In this document: one piece after another, positions 44,403 to 53,330 of the stretch
How the letters are laid out: each line of letters begins with the position of its first letter
How positions within the stretch are numbered: the first letter of the stretch is position 1
Assembly: GCF_014879975.1 (NCBI RefSeq)
Contig: NZ_CP062501.1
Span: 1,612,001-1,676,000, forward strand
From: Vibrio bathopelagicus
GTDB taxonomy: Bacteria; Pseudomonadota; Gammaproteobacteria; Enterobacterales; Vibrionaceae
Length of the DNA stretch: 64,000 bases
Direction: 5' to 3'
Program-made: the position numbers and the translations under genes
The notes under the pieces: model-generated
Database searches by the model: none
The model's input: only the letters and a program-made list of their open reading frames with translations
Told to the model about the DNA's origin: nothing

Positions 44403-45232
44403 TCGTTGCCTTCACTCAACGCAAACTTAATCTCATCAGACGAGAAACCTTTACGACTCAACATCGCGTAGGCCTTTGAACGTTCCTTATGATCGTTAAG
44501 ATCATAGGATTTTTTCTGTAGCTGTTCTAAACAAGAAGAGTAAAAATCCAATTGCTCTTCGTTAATTAATCGGTCGATTAACGATGACAGCTCGCTGGTG
44601 TCAATTTGTCGTTGTCTTAGCTCTTGCTGGATAGCGGTCAAGCCTTTGCCTTTACGAGCATACTTGAGCACTTCCTTCTCCAAATCCGCTTTCTCAGCTT
44701 TGATTTGGATATTACTTTTCAGTTCATGCGCTTGTGGATGCTGGTCAATGGCGACTTTCACCTGCTGATAGCTAAAACCACGCTTTTGCAGTGTCGCAAC
44801 CAGCTTTTCACGGCTCATGGTAAAGCTTGTGTAATAGTGGTTAATTCGGTCTATCAAGATAGTTTGTTCATCAATAGACTTGTCGAAAGACACCTTATGG
44901 ATGGCATCAGAAATCACTGAGTCCGTCAGGCCCTTCTTCTTCAGTTTTTCGATAATGTATCGAGAACCAAATTCACCAGAGAATGCTTGTTCCACGAATT
45001 GTTCTGCAAACACTTGGTCAGACTTGAGATACCCAAAGCCTTTCAGAGTACCCAAAGTTTCATCGATCCATTCTTGATTGTCGGTTTTCACTTTCAGCTT
45101 TGCAATCAATTCGCTTTCCGTCATATCCCTCTGAGTTAAATGCCACATCGCAGAGTTCATGACGCTTTCGATTCGCGTCGCTTTTCTTACCGTTGTATTT
45201 CTAGTATTGGTTTTTTGCTGTGAATCATCCAT
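44399..45232 (-). CDS. RecX-like regulatory protein, extended and unlinked to recA
   Basis: Helical protein of 277 aa resembling RecX, which inhibits RecA filaments. RecX features: MNSAMWHLTQRDMTESELIA near the N-terminus, FGYLKSDQVFAEQFVEQ, SRYIIEKLKKKGLTDSVISD, and repeated three-helix units ending in L-x-x-(K/R)GFS-x-x-(Q/E)V/I (LQKRGFSYQQVKVAI and LSRKGFSSDEIKFAL). It is longer than typical enterobacterial RecX (about 150-170 aa) and recA is not beside it. It may act as a second RecX or on another recombinase. Degenerate repeats lie at both ends of the gene. Confidence 0.75.
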   Translation of the reverse strand: MDDSQQKTNTRNTTVRKATRIESVMNSAMWHLTQRDMTESELIAKLKVKTDNQEWIDETLGTLKGFGYLKSDQVFAEQFVEQAFSGEFGSRYIIEKLKKKGLTDSVISDAIHKVSFDKSIDEQTILIDRINHYYTSFTMSREKLVATLQKRGFSYQQVKVAIDQHPQAHELKSNIQIKAEKADLEKEVLKYARKGKGLTAIQQELRQRQIDTSELSSLIDRLINEEQLDFYSSCLEQLQKKSYDLNDHKERSKAYAMLSRKGFSSDEIKFALSEGNE

Positions 45233-45333
45233 TCGATTTCAACTGTCCAGACTGAGCCTACCCCATCATAACGTAATTCTAAGGTGGGTGAAGTGACATA
45301 AAAGAATGAAGCTCAATATAGACTGTCAGCCAA

Positions 45334-45365
45334 TAAAAATGGACGCTGAATAAGCGTCCATTTAA
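45334..45365 (-). terminator. Terminator of the long MscS channel gene
   Basis: Perfect 11-bp stem aaatggacgct / agcgtccattt, 5-nt loop, T-run on the minus strand. Confidence 0.85.
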
Positions 45366-45390
45366 TTTCACATTAAGAGGTCGAAGATAA

Positions 45391-45457
45391 GCCTAATTTA
45401 GCTCTTTTCGCATTAGCTATTTTCGTACTCGTCCTTTCCGTATTAACTCTCTTCGTG
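45391..45457. repeat. Degenerate 15-bp tandem repeats spanning the end of the mscS-like gene
   Basis: Units gcattagctattttc, gtactcgtcctttcc and gtattaactctcttc are 15 bp each and contiguous, preceded by a related ctaatttagctcttttc. The last unit contains the stop codon of the channel gene. Composition is TTAGCT-rich like the cluster at 44311. Confidence 0.55.
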
Positions 45458-47047
45458 ATTGTAAACATGCACATCGCGTTGAGGGAATGGAATCGTGATG
45501 CCTTCTTCATCGAAGCGTTTCTTCACAGTTTCCGTCACATCCCAATACACATCCCAGTAATCGTCGGTTTTAACCCAAGGCCTTACCACGAAATCAACAG
45601 AAGACGTATTCAAGGTATGAAGCTTGATCATATGTTCTGGCTTTTTAAGTACTAAAGGGTGCGCAATGATGATGTCGTTTAATACCGCTTTTGCTTTGTC
45701 AATATCATCTGAATAGCCAATGCCAAACACCATATCCACACGTCTCACACGCTCTGCTGTGATGTTGTTAATAACGTCACCCCAGATCTTGTTGTTCGGT
45801 ATCACCAAGCGTTGATTATCAATGGTTTGAACAGTTGTCGACACTAAGCTCATGTCTTTTACTGTGCCTTGAACGCCAGCTACTTTAACCATGTCACCAA
45901 CATCATAAGGACGATAGATCAAGATCATCAAACCTGACGCAAAGTTAGATAACGTATCTTGTAATGCGAAACCAATGATGACACCCGCTACACCGAAACC
46001 CGTTAATAGTGGCGCAAGCTCTATCCCTATTTGAGACAGGGCAATAAGCAGACCAATAAATACCACTGCTTTAGATGCAATTGACACGAAAAAGTCTTGC
46101 ATCAATACGCTGAAGTCCATTTTGGAGTGTGAAACACTCTTACGAACGGTCTTACGAGCAACGTTAGCAATAAGGCGAGTTACATACAAAATACCGAGAA
46201 ATAGAGCAAGCTTAACGATAAAAGAAGGTGTATTTTCAAAAGCCCATGAACTAAACGAACGAAGCCAACCATCCAGCAACTCTAGCGCAACATCAACATC
46301 CAACACATCAGCGTTAATGTCACCCGTCGTCGCTAATAACACGCGCTTGTAAGAAGTCACGTCTACGCCAAACGGTTCCATTAGCGTGATGGTCTCTTCT
46401 AAACTCGCCACCATGACACTAGTACGTTCACTGAAGCGCTCAAGCTCTTTCTTAATGGTCGCTTTCTCTTCTTCACTGACAAAAGACAAACGCGCTTCTA
46501 AGTCTTGTCGCTGTGTATCAGTGTAAAGAATGGCATTAGTAAGATATTTAGAGCGCGAGAGAAGTGCCGTTTTGAGCTCACCTTCAGGCACTGCAACATC
46601 AACACCACGCTCTTTAGACCAATCTAATGTCTTAGCAAGTTGCTGATAATATACATCCATCATCCCGATTCGTTTTTGAATTCGTAACTCAAGACGCTTT
46701 TTAACATCACCTTCAGCTGAACGATTCTCTTTACTCATTGAAACGATTTTAATTTCATTCAATGCCAGCAATTTTTGTAAGAGTTCAACTTGCTGAGCAA
46801 GAGTAACATCAAGCCCCTCTTTCTTATCTGACGATAGCTGTGAAAAGATCTCTTCGCGTAAGGCCTGATTCTTACGCCTTAATATATCTTCTAGAAAGGG
46901 TTTCTCAGCATCATGCGCCGTTTCTAATGTTGCCAGATCGAGCATTAACTGATCTTGTACTCCTGCTATTTTATCGACGCTTTGCGCAAAACTTCCGAAT
47001 GCGACAAACGCCAACATTAGCAATAGACAACGCCAAACCTTCATCAT
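45443..47047 (-). CDS. MscS-family mechanosensitive channel with long periplasmic domain
   Basis: Inner-membrane protein of 534 aa. Signal peptide (MMKVWRCLLLMLAFVAFGSF), a long helical periplasmic region (about 25-260, coiled-coil rich), three or more transmembrane helices (about 285-375) and an MscS core with GFGVAGVIIGFALQDTLSNF, YDVGDMVKVAGVQGTVKDM and VIPNNKIWGDVINN. The pore helix has the Gly/Ala pattern of an active MscS. Longer than E. coli MscS (286 aa), shorter than MscK. Expected to protect against hypo-osmotic shock. Single gene with its own terminator. Confidence 0.9.
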   Translation of the reverse strand: MMKVWRCLLLMLAFVAFGSFAQSVDKIAGVQDQLMLDLATLETAHDAEKPFLEDILRRKNQALREEIFSQLSSDKKEGLDVTLAQQVELLQKLLALNEIKIVSMSKENRSAEGDVKKRLELRIQKRIGMMDVYYQQLAKTLDWSKERGVDVAVPEGELKTALLSRSKYLTNAILYTDTQRQDLEARLSFVSEEEKATIKKELERFSERTSVMVASLEETITLMEPFGVDVTSYKRVLLATTGDINADVLDVDVALELLDGWLRSFSSWAFENTPSFIVKLALFLGILYVTRLIANVARKTVRKSVSHSKMDFSVLMQDFFVSIASKAVVFIGLLIALSQIGIELAPLLTGFGVAGVIIGFALQDTLSNFASGLMILIYRPYDVGDMVKVAGVQGTVKDMSLVSTTVQTIDNQRLVIPNNKIWGDVINNITAERVRRVDMVFGIGYSDDIDKAKAVLNDIIIAHPLVLKKPEHMIKLHTLNTSSVDFVVRPWVKTDDYWDVYWDVTETVKKRFDEEGITIPFPQRDVHVYNHEES

Positions 47048-47300
47048 ATTAATTCCTATTACTGTCTAAATTGACCCTATAAATAGTAGTAAAAAGAATA
47101 TGGATAACAAGCATTTAAACGTATGTTGTGTTAAAAGTTTGCAAAATGTCAGCTCGTATTTAATATTTGAGAGTTCCAATCACCTCTTATGACCTGTAGA
47201 GTACGCAACCAACAAAGAACAACGGCCAATATCATCGACGTAGGCACATGCACTAAAAAGCCTTTAATCCGATGTTGGCTCACAGTAAGAGAGCATAAAA

Positions 47301-47549
47301 ATGAACAATGAACTTGATATTATTGAGTCTCTAGAAGAACTAGAAAAATTCCTAATTTCAGTAGAAGCTGGCGGTTTAGGCCTTGAAGGGGTTGAAGGCG
47401 TAGGCATGGCAACCAACAACTCAGATGGTCGTCACTTCGTTGCTGTATTCAACAGCAGCCACAAAGTTCTGCTTGCTCGTTGGATCACCAAAGAAGTTTT
47501 TGATAATGGTAAAGATATTGTGCGTAACGGCCCACGCCGCACTCACTAA
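47301..47549 (+). CDS. Small hypothetical protein, 82 aa
   Basis: Soluble acidic protein with an N-terminal helix (NELDIIESLEELEKFLISVE), a glycine-rich turn (GGLGLEGVEGVGMATN) and two strands with an RW pair (KVLLARWITKEVF), ending in a basic tail (NGPRRTH). A ribosome-binding site (agagag) precedes the ATG and a strong terminator follows, so the gene is credible. I recognise no family and no neighbour suggests a role. Confidence 0.68.
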   Translation: MNNELDIIESLEELEKFLISVEAGGLGLEGVEGVGMATNNSDGRHFVAVFNSSHKVLLARWITKEVFDNGKDIVRNGPRRTH

Positions 47550-47595
47550 GGCATCCTAACAAAGCCCTGGTATTCCAAGCACTAACTCAAATTGA

Positions 47596-47637
47596 AAAAG
47601 CCCAATGCCGTTCCAAACGAACGATTGGGCTTTTTTA
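47596..47637 (+). terminator. Terminator after the 82-aa gene
   Basis: Stem aagcccaat / attgggctt with a 17-nt loop that itself can pair (cgtt / aacg), followed by a T-run. Confidence 0.87.
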
Positions 47638-47983
47638 TACCTGCTTTTCAGAACACCTTTGTTAATCAGCAACACAGCTCTCCCAATAAACTCACCTGTA
47701 ACTCACATGCCATGCACATTTAGTTGTCTCTTTGGTCAGAAAAGCAGCCACAAACAAAAAGAACAAATTATTATGAACTTAAGTAAAGCCTTGATGCCTT
47801 AGTGGCTAGGTTTAGCATTTGCTCAGCCTTTTTACTTTAACCATTTTATGACTTGTAGCGCGAAGCAAAGTTATCTAAGCTAGCCGTAATTCAACCAACT
47901 GGTCCTATTGGCTAGTTCGCTTTGATGACTAACTTTAATGGCCCATTTGTTTTAAATACTAACTGATTCGATTACTGACTGAT
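47638..47983. other. Intergenic region upstream of the scs locus
   Basis: About 345 bp without a credible gene. The distal part (about 47900-47985) holds loosely repeated words (actaactttaa, actaactgatt, actgactgatt) similar in style to the other degenerate repeats of the window. The scs promoter should lie here. I see no MerR-type palindrome that would show copper control. Confidence 0.5.
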
Positions 47984-48460
47984 TTGCTGAATACACCACT
48001 GCTTTTCTTATCCAAACAGAACCGCCGACAAAAGCATTCGCTTTGGGCGCTCTTTCTTACCGGACTCGTTATCGTAACTTGCCTGGCGAGCACGCTATCT
48101 GTAAAGAAAGTATCGATTTCAACTTCTCTTATTGGTCAATCAATATTCGTGGGTACAGAAACCAGTGACCCGCAAGCTATCGTCGCATCACCCGACAAAA
48201 TGTCTGAACTCTATGCCAGCGTTTTTGGTTCAGAAGCATCGAAAATGCTTACCGCTCCGAACTCTAGCGCGTGTAGCCTGAGTTCAAAAATGCTCAACTT
48301 TGCCGCACCTAAAACAAGTTGGTTAATCCCTTTCATTCTGTTTATTGCTGTCGCATACAGCCTTTCCCCCAATATATCGAGATTGTCTAGAGATAACCAT
48401 CGCTCTACTCGACCTACAAAACTCCGCTTACACCTAACGCACTGTATATTTAGAGAGTAA
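47984..48460 (+). CDS. Small membrane protein at the head of the scs locus
   Basis: ORF of 158 aa with two hydrophobic segments (about 21-36, SLWALFLTGLVIVTCLAST region, and about 112-128, WLIPFILFIAVAYSL) and an extracytoplasmic loop of about 75 residues containing SSACSLSS. The start is doubtful: the longest frame begins with TTG and has no clear ribosome-binding site. It stands in the position of scsA relative to scsB in scs operons, but I cannot claim sequence homology to ScsA. It lies 47 bp before scsB and is probably cotranscribed. Confidence 0.55.
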   Translation: MLNTPLLFLSKQNRRQKHSLWALFLTGLVIVTCLASTLSVKKVSISTSLIGQSIFVGTETSDPQAIVASPDKMSELYASVFGSEASKMLTAPNSSACSLSSKMLNFAAPKTSWLIPFILFIAVAYSLSPNISRLSRDNHRSTRPTKLRLHLTHCIFRE

Positions 48461-48507
48461 ATAACCGGGCTACTACACCCTTTTATTTATTTTTTGGAGA
48501 TACATTT

Positions 48508-50619
48508 GTGTACAACACACTACTAAGTAAGTTTGTCGATTCATTGGCATTCTGCATGCGTACATGCGCGAAAACTATAGTCACTGCCATTTTGGTTATG
48601 ACGTCATTTACCGCTTTAGCACAGACTACGGGCTGGCTCAGTGTGCCTGAACATCCACCAGTAAAAATGCGAATGATGTCGACGGGTGAACAGTCAGATA
48701 ACGGTTCTAAGATTCAAACCGTTCTAGATGTCGTGCTCGACGGAGATTGGAAAACCTATTGGCGTAGCCCCGGTGAAGGCGGTATCCCACCTAGCTGGGA
48801 CTGGTCTGGCTCAACAAACATAGAGTCGGTAGAGTGGCACTGGCCAATTCCTAAGTACTACGAACAGCTTGACGTGATGACATTAGGTTACAAAAAACAC
48901 GTCAGTTTTCCAGTAACGCTAACACTGAAAGACAACACGAAGCCTGCAATATTCAAAGCCTCGTTTACCTTTCCGTCGTGTACCAATATCTGTGTTTTGA
49001 CCGATTACGACATTGAATTGCCGATCGACCCACAAACATTAGCGCTCGATGAAGAAGCCATGTTCTTGTTCAACCAAGGCATGAGCCAATCTCCACGTGA
49101 AGCCAACCGTACTTCCGTTAATGGCCTATTCTGGGACAAAAGTAAGCAACAACTGGTAACTCAGCTTACAAGTAAAGAAGGCTGGGATAAGCCGATGGTG
49201 TTGATTGATGGCCAAGAAGTAATTGACGACTTCTTCTCTCAACCCTCCGTCCACATCACAGACAATACTTTGACTGCGGTATTCGACGTAAGTAACTGGA
49301 TTGGCGAAGTCGACTTAACCGACCGCACAGTTAGTGTCACGGTTTCAGACACTAATTTTGCCGAAGAGATGACCGCTCAAGTTGGCTCAGAACCTATTGC
49401 ATACCAAACCAGTAACAACAGCTTTTTGGTTATGCTTGGCTTTGCCTTAGTGGGTGGATTGATCCTCAATATCATGCCGTGTGTATTACCCGTGTTAGGG
49501 ATGAAGCTAAACAGCATCATTCAAAACCAAGGAGCATCAAATCGACATATCCGAATCTCATTTCTAGCTTCTGCTGCTGGTGTTATCACTTCATTTGGAC
49601 TGCTCGCTTTGGGCATGACAGCCCTAAAACTGGGAGGCAACGCGATTGGCTGGGGAATCCAATTCCAAAACGTTTGGTTTATAGGGTTCATGCTGCTCAT
49701 CACCTTACTGTTCTCAATTAACCTACTTGGTTTATTTGAATTCAGACTTCCATCTGGTTTAAACACTTGGATGGCAACCAAGGGCGATGACTCACATTCA
49801 GGACACTTTGTTCAAGGCATGTTTGCAACGCTGCTAGCGACACCTTGTAGTGCTCCGTTCCTAGGAACTGCGGTGGCTTATGCGCTTGGTGCTAGCTACC
49901 AAGAGTTGTGGGCTATCTTCATTGCTCTCGGTATTGGAATGAGCGCACCTTGGTTGATCTTCGCAGTATTCCCAAGCCTAACCAAACTACTACCAAAGCC
50001 TGGAGCGTGGATGTTTAAGGTTAAGTTGGTATTTGGCTTAATGATGTTCATTACTAGCTTGTGGTTAACGAGCTTGTTAAGCCCATTTATTGGCAAATTC
50101 CCAACCATTATCCTTGCTGTATTCATTCTGGCTACGGTACTCATTTGGATTGGTCAGAAGCTAGGTGCCAAAGTACTTACGCCTATATTAGCCACGACCA
50201 CGATAGTATTTGGTGGTGCACTAATCGTTGGCAGCATTACAGCGGATAACTGGTCAACCCCTATTGTGGATGACCTGCCTTGGCAACCGCTCGATGCCAA
50301 ACAGATCCCTCAACTAGTCGATCAAGGCAAGACAGTATTTGTCGATGTGACTGCGGAATGGTGTATCACCTGTAAGGCCAACAAGATTGGGGTCATTCTT
50401 CAAGATCCTGTCTACAGCCACCTACAACAAGAAGACATTATTTTAATGAAAGGCGATTGGACAACACCAAGTGAAAGTGTCACTCAATACTTACAAAGTA
50501 ATGGGCGATTTGGAGTGCCATTTAATATCGTATACGGCCCAAGCTATAAGAGCGGTATTCCATTGCCCGTCATCCTCAACAGTGAAACCGTCGTTCAAGC
50601 CATCGACGCTGCGAGGTAA
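48508..50619 (+). CDS. scsB: ScsB-like DsbD-family thiol:disulfide transporter
   Basis: Inner-membrane protein of 703 aa that carries reducing power from cytoplasmic thioredoxin to periplasmic thiol proteins. Layout: signal region, N-terminal ScsB-type periplasmic domain (about 40-300, beginning GWLSVPEHPPVKMRMMSTGE), a DsbD-like membrane domain with the redox Cys in NIMPCVLPVLG (Cys325) and a partner Cys in TPCSAPFLG, and a C-terminal thioredoxin domain with AEWCITCK (Cys619, Cys622). Start is GTG with ttggaga ahead. First of three linked Scs genes, here in the order B-D-C. In Salmonella the Scs proteins protect against copper and oxidative stress. Confidence 0.9.
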   Translation: MYNTLLSKFVDSLAFCMRTCAKTIVTAILVMTSFTALAQTTGWLSVPEHPPVKMRMMSTGEQSDNGSKIQTVLDVVLDGDWKTYWRSPGEGGIPPSWDWSGSTNIESVEWHWPIPKYYEQLDVMTLGYKKHVSFPVTLTLKDNTKPAIFKASFTFPSCTNICVLTDYDIELPIDPQTLALDEEAMFLFNQGMSQSPREANRTSVNGLFWDKSKQQLVTQLTSKEGWDKPMVLIDGQEVIDDFFSQPSVHITDNTLTAVFDVSNWIGEVDLTDRTVSVTVSDTNFAEEMTAQVGSEPIAYQTSNNSFLVMLGFALVGGLILNIMPCVLPVLGMKLNSIIQNQGASNRHIRISFLASAAGVITSFGLLALGMTALKLGGNAIGWGIQFQNVWFIGFMLLITLLFSINLLGLFEFRLPSGLNTWMATKGDDSHSGHFVQGMFATLLATPCSAPFLGTAVAYALGASYQELWAIFIALGIGMSAPWLIFAVFPSLTKLLPKPGAWMFKVKLVFGLMMFITSLWLTSLLSPFIGKFPTIILAVFILATVLIWIGQKLGAKVLTPILATTTIVFGGALIVGSITADNWSTPIVDDLPWQPLDAKQIPQLVDQGKTVFVDVTAEWCITCKANKIGVILQDPVYSHLQQEDIILMKGDWTTPSESVTQYLQSNGRFGVPFNIVYGPSYKSGIPLPVILNSETVVQAIDAAR

Positions 50620-50622
50620 TGG

Positions 50623-51192
50623 ATGAAAACTCCCAACACTGAAGAGAAGACGAGCACCACTGTAGATAGCTCGGAAAAGAACAAGGTGAAGAAGCCAAGT
50701 CGCCTTAAGAAATGGGGAAAGGAACTCGTTTCAATGATTCTGATCGTTGGCGTAGTTTCATTTGCTATGGACTTTTATCACAGTAGAAGTATGCCCCAAG
50801 GAGACGCAATTCCAATCGTTGGCCAATCGATCCAAGGGGAAGATATTGATGTTATCGAGCTAAGCAAAAATGGTAAGCCTGTCATCGTCTATTTTTGGGC
50901 GACATGGTGTAGCGCATGTAAATTAGTTAGCCCAACTATTAATAGCTTCAATGACTCCCATCAAGTGGTCTCTGTGGCACTTTCATCAGGTCCCAACGAA
51001 CGAGTTCAGCGCTTCATGGACGCAAAAGAGTACGACTTTCCGGTGATCAATGATCTTTCAGGGCAAATCAGTAGAGACTGGGGAATCAACGTCACACCAA
51101 GTATTGTCATCATCAAAGATGGAAAGATCAGCAGTATCGCAACCGGTGTTACTTCCCCTATGGGCCTGTGGTTAAGGGCCTACTTTGCTTAA
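50623..51192 (+). CDS. scsD: ScsD-like membrane-anchored thioredoxin
   Basis: Protein of 189 aa: a charged N-terminus, one membrane anchor (about 34-50, LVSMILIVGVVSFAMDFY) and a periplasmic TlpA-like thioredoxin domain with WATWCSACK (Cys96, Cys99) and a cis-Pro in VTPSIVII. It starts 3 bp after the scsB stop, so translation is coupled, and is probably reduced by ScsB. Its precise partner is unknown. Confidence 0.85.
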   Translation: MKTPNTEEKTSTTVDSSEKNKVKKPSRLKKWGKELVSMILIVGVVSFAMDFYHSRSMPQGDAIPIVGQSIQGEDIDVIELSKNGKPVIVYFWATWCSACKLVSPTINSFNDSHQVVSVALSSGPNERVQRFMDAKEYDFPVINDLSGQISRDWGINVTPSIVIIKDGKISSIATGVTSPMGLWLRAYFA

Positions 51193-51264
51193 CCCGCTTC
51201 GCTTATCAAACAAAAGCAGAGCAAGGTAATAAACCGATTAAGCCAATTTAACAAATAATATGAC

Positions 51265-51292
51265 CGTGAGCGCGACCCAAAACGCGCTCACG
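51265..51292. other. Strong hairpin between scsD and scsC
   Basis: Perfect 10-bp GC-rich arms cgtgagcgcg / cgcgctcacg with an 8-nt loop and no T-run after it. Probably an mRNA processing or stability element, or a leaky attenuator, allowing scsC to be expressed at a different level. Confidence 0.7.
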
Positions 51293-51319
51293 ATTATCAA
51301 GAATTAGAGAATAAACAAC

Positions 51320-52039
51320 ATGAAAAAACATTTAATTAGCACACTGATTTTAGGCTCACTAATGAGTACGAGTGCATTCGCTGAGTTAAGCACAGAACAA
51401 ACCCAGCAACTTGAAGAAATTAATCAATTCCTGAAGGAGAACCCTTCTACGATTTCAGGGCTGCATACCAGTTTAGAGCAGTATGTCTCAGGCCAAGCGC
51501 AAGCAAAGAAAGCTCAAGCTGACAGTCACGACTGGTTGTATAACAATGACGCTCACCCGATTCTAGGAAACCCTGAAGGTAAATCGATCATCATTAACTT
51601 TACCGATTACAATTGTCCTTTCTGCAAGCGCTTAGAGAAAGGGCTCACTCAGCTCGCTTCTGAGAACAGCGATATTAAAGTCATTAATATATACCAGTCG
51701 TTTAAGCAACAGACGGTCAATGGCCTCGACACAAATGCCGCATTGTTCGCAATGAAAGTATGGAAAGACAAGCCAGAAAGCTTCTTGGAAGTTGACAAGC
51801 TACTGATGGCAAAAAGTGGTATTCACACAAAGAGTTCGTTAGAAGCGGTTGCCAAAAAGACAGGAACAGAGGCTGAACTTAAAACGACTCAAGAACAAGT
51901 CGATATCCTAACTAAAAACCACCAAACCTTTAGTGCACTAGGTTTGACGGGAACACCGACATTAATGATGAACGGCCAAATCTTACCTGGCTATGTTCCT
52001 TACGAGCGACTAAAAGACATCGTAGATGACGCCTTTTAA
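51320..52039 (+). CDS. scsC: ScsC-like periplasmic DsbA-family protein
   Basis: Periplasmic thiol-disulfide protein of 239 aa. Signal peptide MKKHLISTLILGSLMSTSAF, then a helical stretch (about 25-75, rich in Gln and Ala, possible oligomerisation stalk as in trimeric ScsC) and a DsbA/DsbC-like thioredoxin fold with NFTDYNCPFCKRLEKGL (Cys99, Cys102) and cis-Pro in GTPTLMMNG. Expected to receive electrons from ScsB. The gene's 3' side has been separated from its likely terminator by an IS3-family insertion 34 bp downstream. Confidence 0.87.
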   Translation: MKKHLISTLILGSLMSTSAFAELSTEQTQQLEEINQFLKENPSTISGLHTSLEQYVSGQAQAKKAQADSHDWLYNNDAHPILGNPEGKSIIINFTDYNCPFCKRLEKGLTQLASENSDIKVINIYQSFKQQTVNGLDTNAALFAMKVWKDKPESFLEVDKLLMAKSGIHTKSSLEAVAKKTGTEAELKTTQEQVDILTKNHQTFSALGLTGTPTLMMNGQILPGYVPYERLKDIVDDAF

Positions 52040-52107
52040 TCGAGCTTAGAGAGAAATAGAGCCTCTTAAGTGATGACCCGTCCTGATATGGGTTGACACT
52101 TGATTGA

Positions 52108-52914
52108 CTAAAACGCTCGATGTACTTCATCGGGCGTTTTGTATTTTAGAGCTGTGTGAGGCCTATATTCATTATAGATTTTTACTGATTCAGCGACCAT
52201 TTTCTTTGCTTCATCTAAATCATTAGGCTTATTCAACAGATACTCCATCTTCAGTATTCCGTTGATCCTCTCTGCCAACGCATTCTGATAACAGTCATAG
52301 CCATCAGTCATTGAGCAAGATACATCATACTGTCGATGCAACTCTTGGTATTCAACAGAGCAGTACTGAACACCTCGATCTGAGTGATGGACAAGCTCAC
52401 CTGTATTCTTCCGCTCTTTCAACGCGTTTAAAAAGGCCTGCTTGACCGTGCGAGCTTTCATATCATCACTTATGTGATAGCCCACGATTTTTCTTGAGTA
52501 AGCGTCCGTCACTAAACTGAGATAAGTACTACCACGCCGCGTTGCTAGATAAGTAATATCGGCAACCCATAATTGCTCTGGACCTTCCGGTATTAAGCCT
52601 TCTTTGATTCGATTTGGATGGCAGTAAAAGCGATGATTACTGTTTGTGGTTCGATGGTAAGCCCTTCGATTCTGTACTAATAATCGATTCATTCTCAGCA
52701 GAGAGAATAAGCGGTCTCGCCCGATTTCAATATCGTTTTGAGCAAGTAAATACTTGATCTTACGAGTCCCTATACGAGGGTGCATCATCCTTTGCTCCTT
52801 CACAAAACCGAGTACGGATTCATCTTTCTTTGTCTGATGAATTTCTGCAACACAGCGCTTGTAGAAAGCTTGTCGTGTAATACCTATGAAGTGACAAGCT
52901 TTAGTGACGGTCAA
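52108..52914 (-). CDS. IS3-family transposase, OrfB (DDE integrase domain)
   Basis: Catalytic part of the transposase, 268 aa. N-terminal helical HTH_21-type region is followed by an rve integrase core: first Asp in LWVADITYLATRRGS, second Asp in LVHHSDRGVQYCS, and the catalytic Glu in NALAERINGILKMEYL, 35 residues later as usual for DDE. It overlaps the orfA stop and begins with TTG in the -1 frame. The fused OrfAB protein would be produced by slippage in the run of six A at 52926-52931 (minus strand). Confidence 0.93.
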   Translation of the reverse strand: MTVTKACHFIGITRQAFYKRCVAEIHQTKKDESVLGFVKEQRMMHPRIGTRKIKYLLAQNDIEIGRDRLFSLLRMNRLLVQNRRAYHRTTNSNHRFYCHPNRIKEGLIPEGPEQLWVADITYLATRRGSTYLSLVTDAYSRKIVGYHISDDMKARTVKQAFLNALKERKNTGELVHHSDRGVQYCSVEYQELHRQYDVSCSMTDGYDCYQNALAERINGILKMEYLLNKPNDLDEAKKMVAESVKIYNEYRPHTALKYKTPDEVHRAF

Positions 52915-53330
52915 CTTTCTGACCGTTTTTTCCTTAATAACTCGGCCTTGCGCTTCTTTGAAATTCGGACTCCGAAATCTCGATCCATGACTTTTACAAC
53001 CGCTTCAAAGAACTGAGCTTTGAGCTGAGTTTCTTCTAATTGCTGCTCGAGTTCTTTGATTCGTTGCTCTGGGGTTTGAGTTGAGGAAGAGTTTGACATA
53101 GTCGCTCCTAACGCTCTCGATTGTTCTATTCCTTTAGACCAATCTAGTTGACCATGTTTGCGAAGCCAAACTAAAACGGTAGAGCGACCTTGGATCCCAT
53201 AACGTTCTTGAGCTTGCTTATAAGTCATTTCGCCTTTTTCAACTTGGCTTACGACTGCCAATTTAAAGGCAAGAGAATAATCTCGTTGAGTACGTCTACT
53301 TGTTGTTTTCATGACACTCTCCAATTTCAT
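52911..53330 (-). CDS. IS3-family transposase, OrfA (helix-turn-helix)
   Basis: DNA-binding part of the transposase, 139 aa. The N-terminal HTH_Tnp_1 domain has the pattern RDYSLAFKLAVVSQVEKGEM, then TYKQAQERYGIQGRSTVLVW. A leucine-zipper-like helix follows (QRIKELEQQLEETQLKAQFF). It ends with basic residues (ELLRKKRSES) over the A-run that should drive the -1 frameshift into OrfB. A start further in (codon 7, MKTT) is possible. Confidence 0.92.
   Translation of the reverse strand: MKLESVMKTTSRRTQRDYSLAFKLAVVSQVEKGEMTYKQAQERYGIQGRSTVLVWLRKHGQLDWSKGIEQSRALGATMSNSSSTQTPEQRIKELEQQLEETQLKAQFFEAVVKVMDRDFGVRISKKRKAELLRKKRSES

Noticed and set aside
47605-47802. 65-codon ORF after the 82-aa gene
   Set aside because: Begins inside the terminator hairpin and has no ribosome-binding site. 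A 9-codon ORF at its end (47773-47802) could be a leader peptide but nothing supports it.
52108-53330. Possible larger transposon carrying the scs genes
   Set aside because: The inverted repeats and 3-bp duplication enclose only the two transposase ORFs; no second IS copy flanks the locus.
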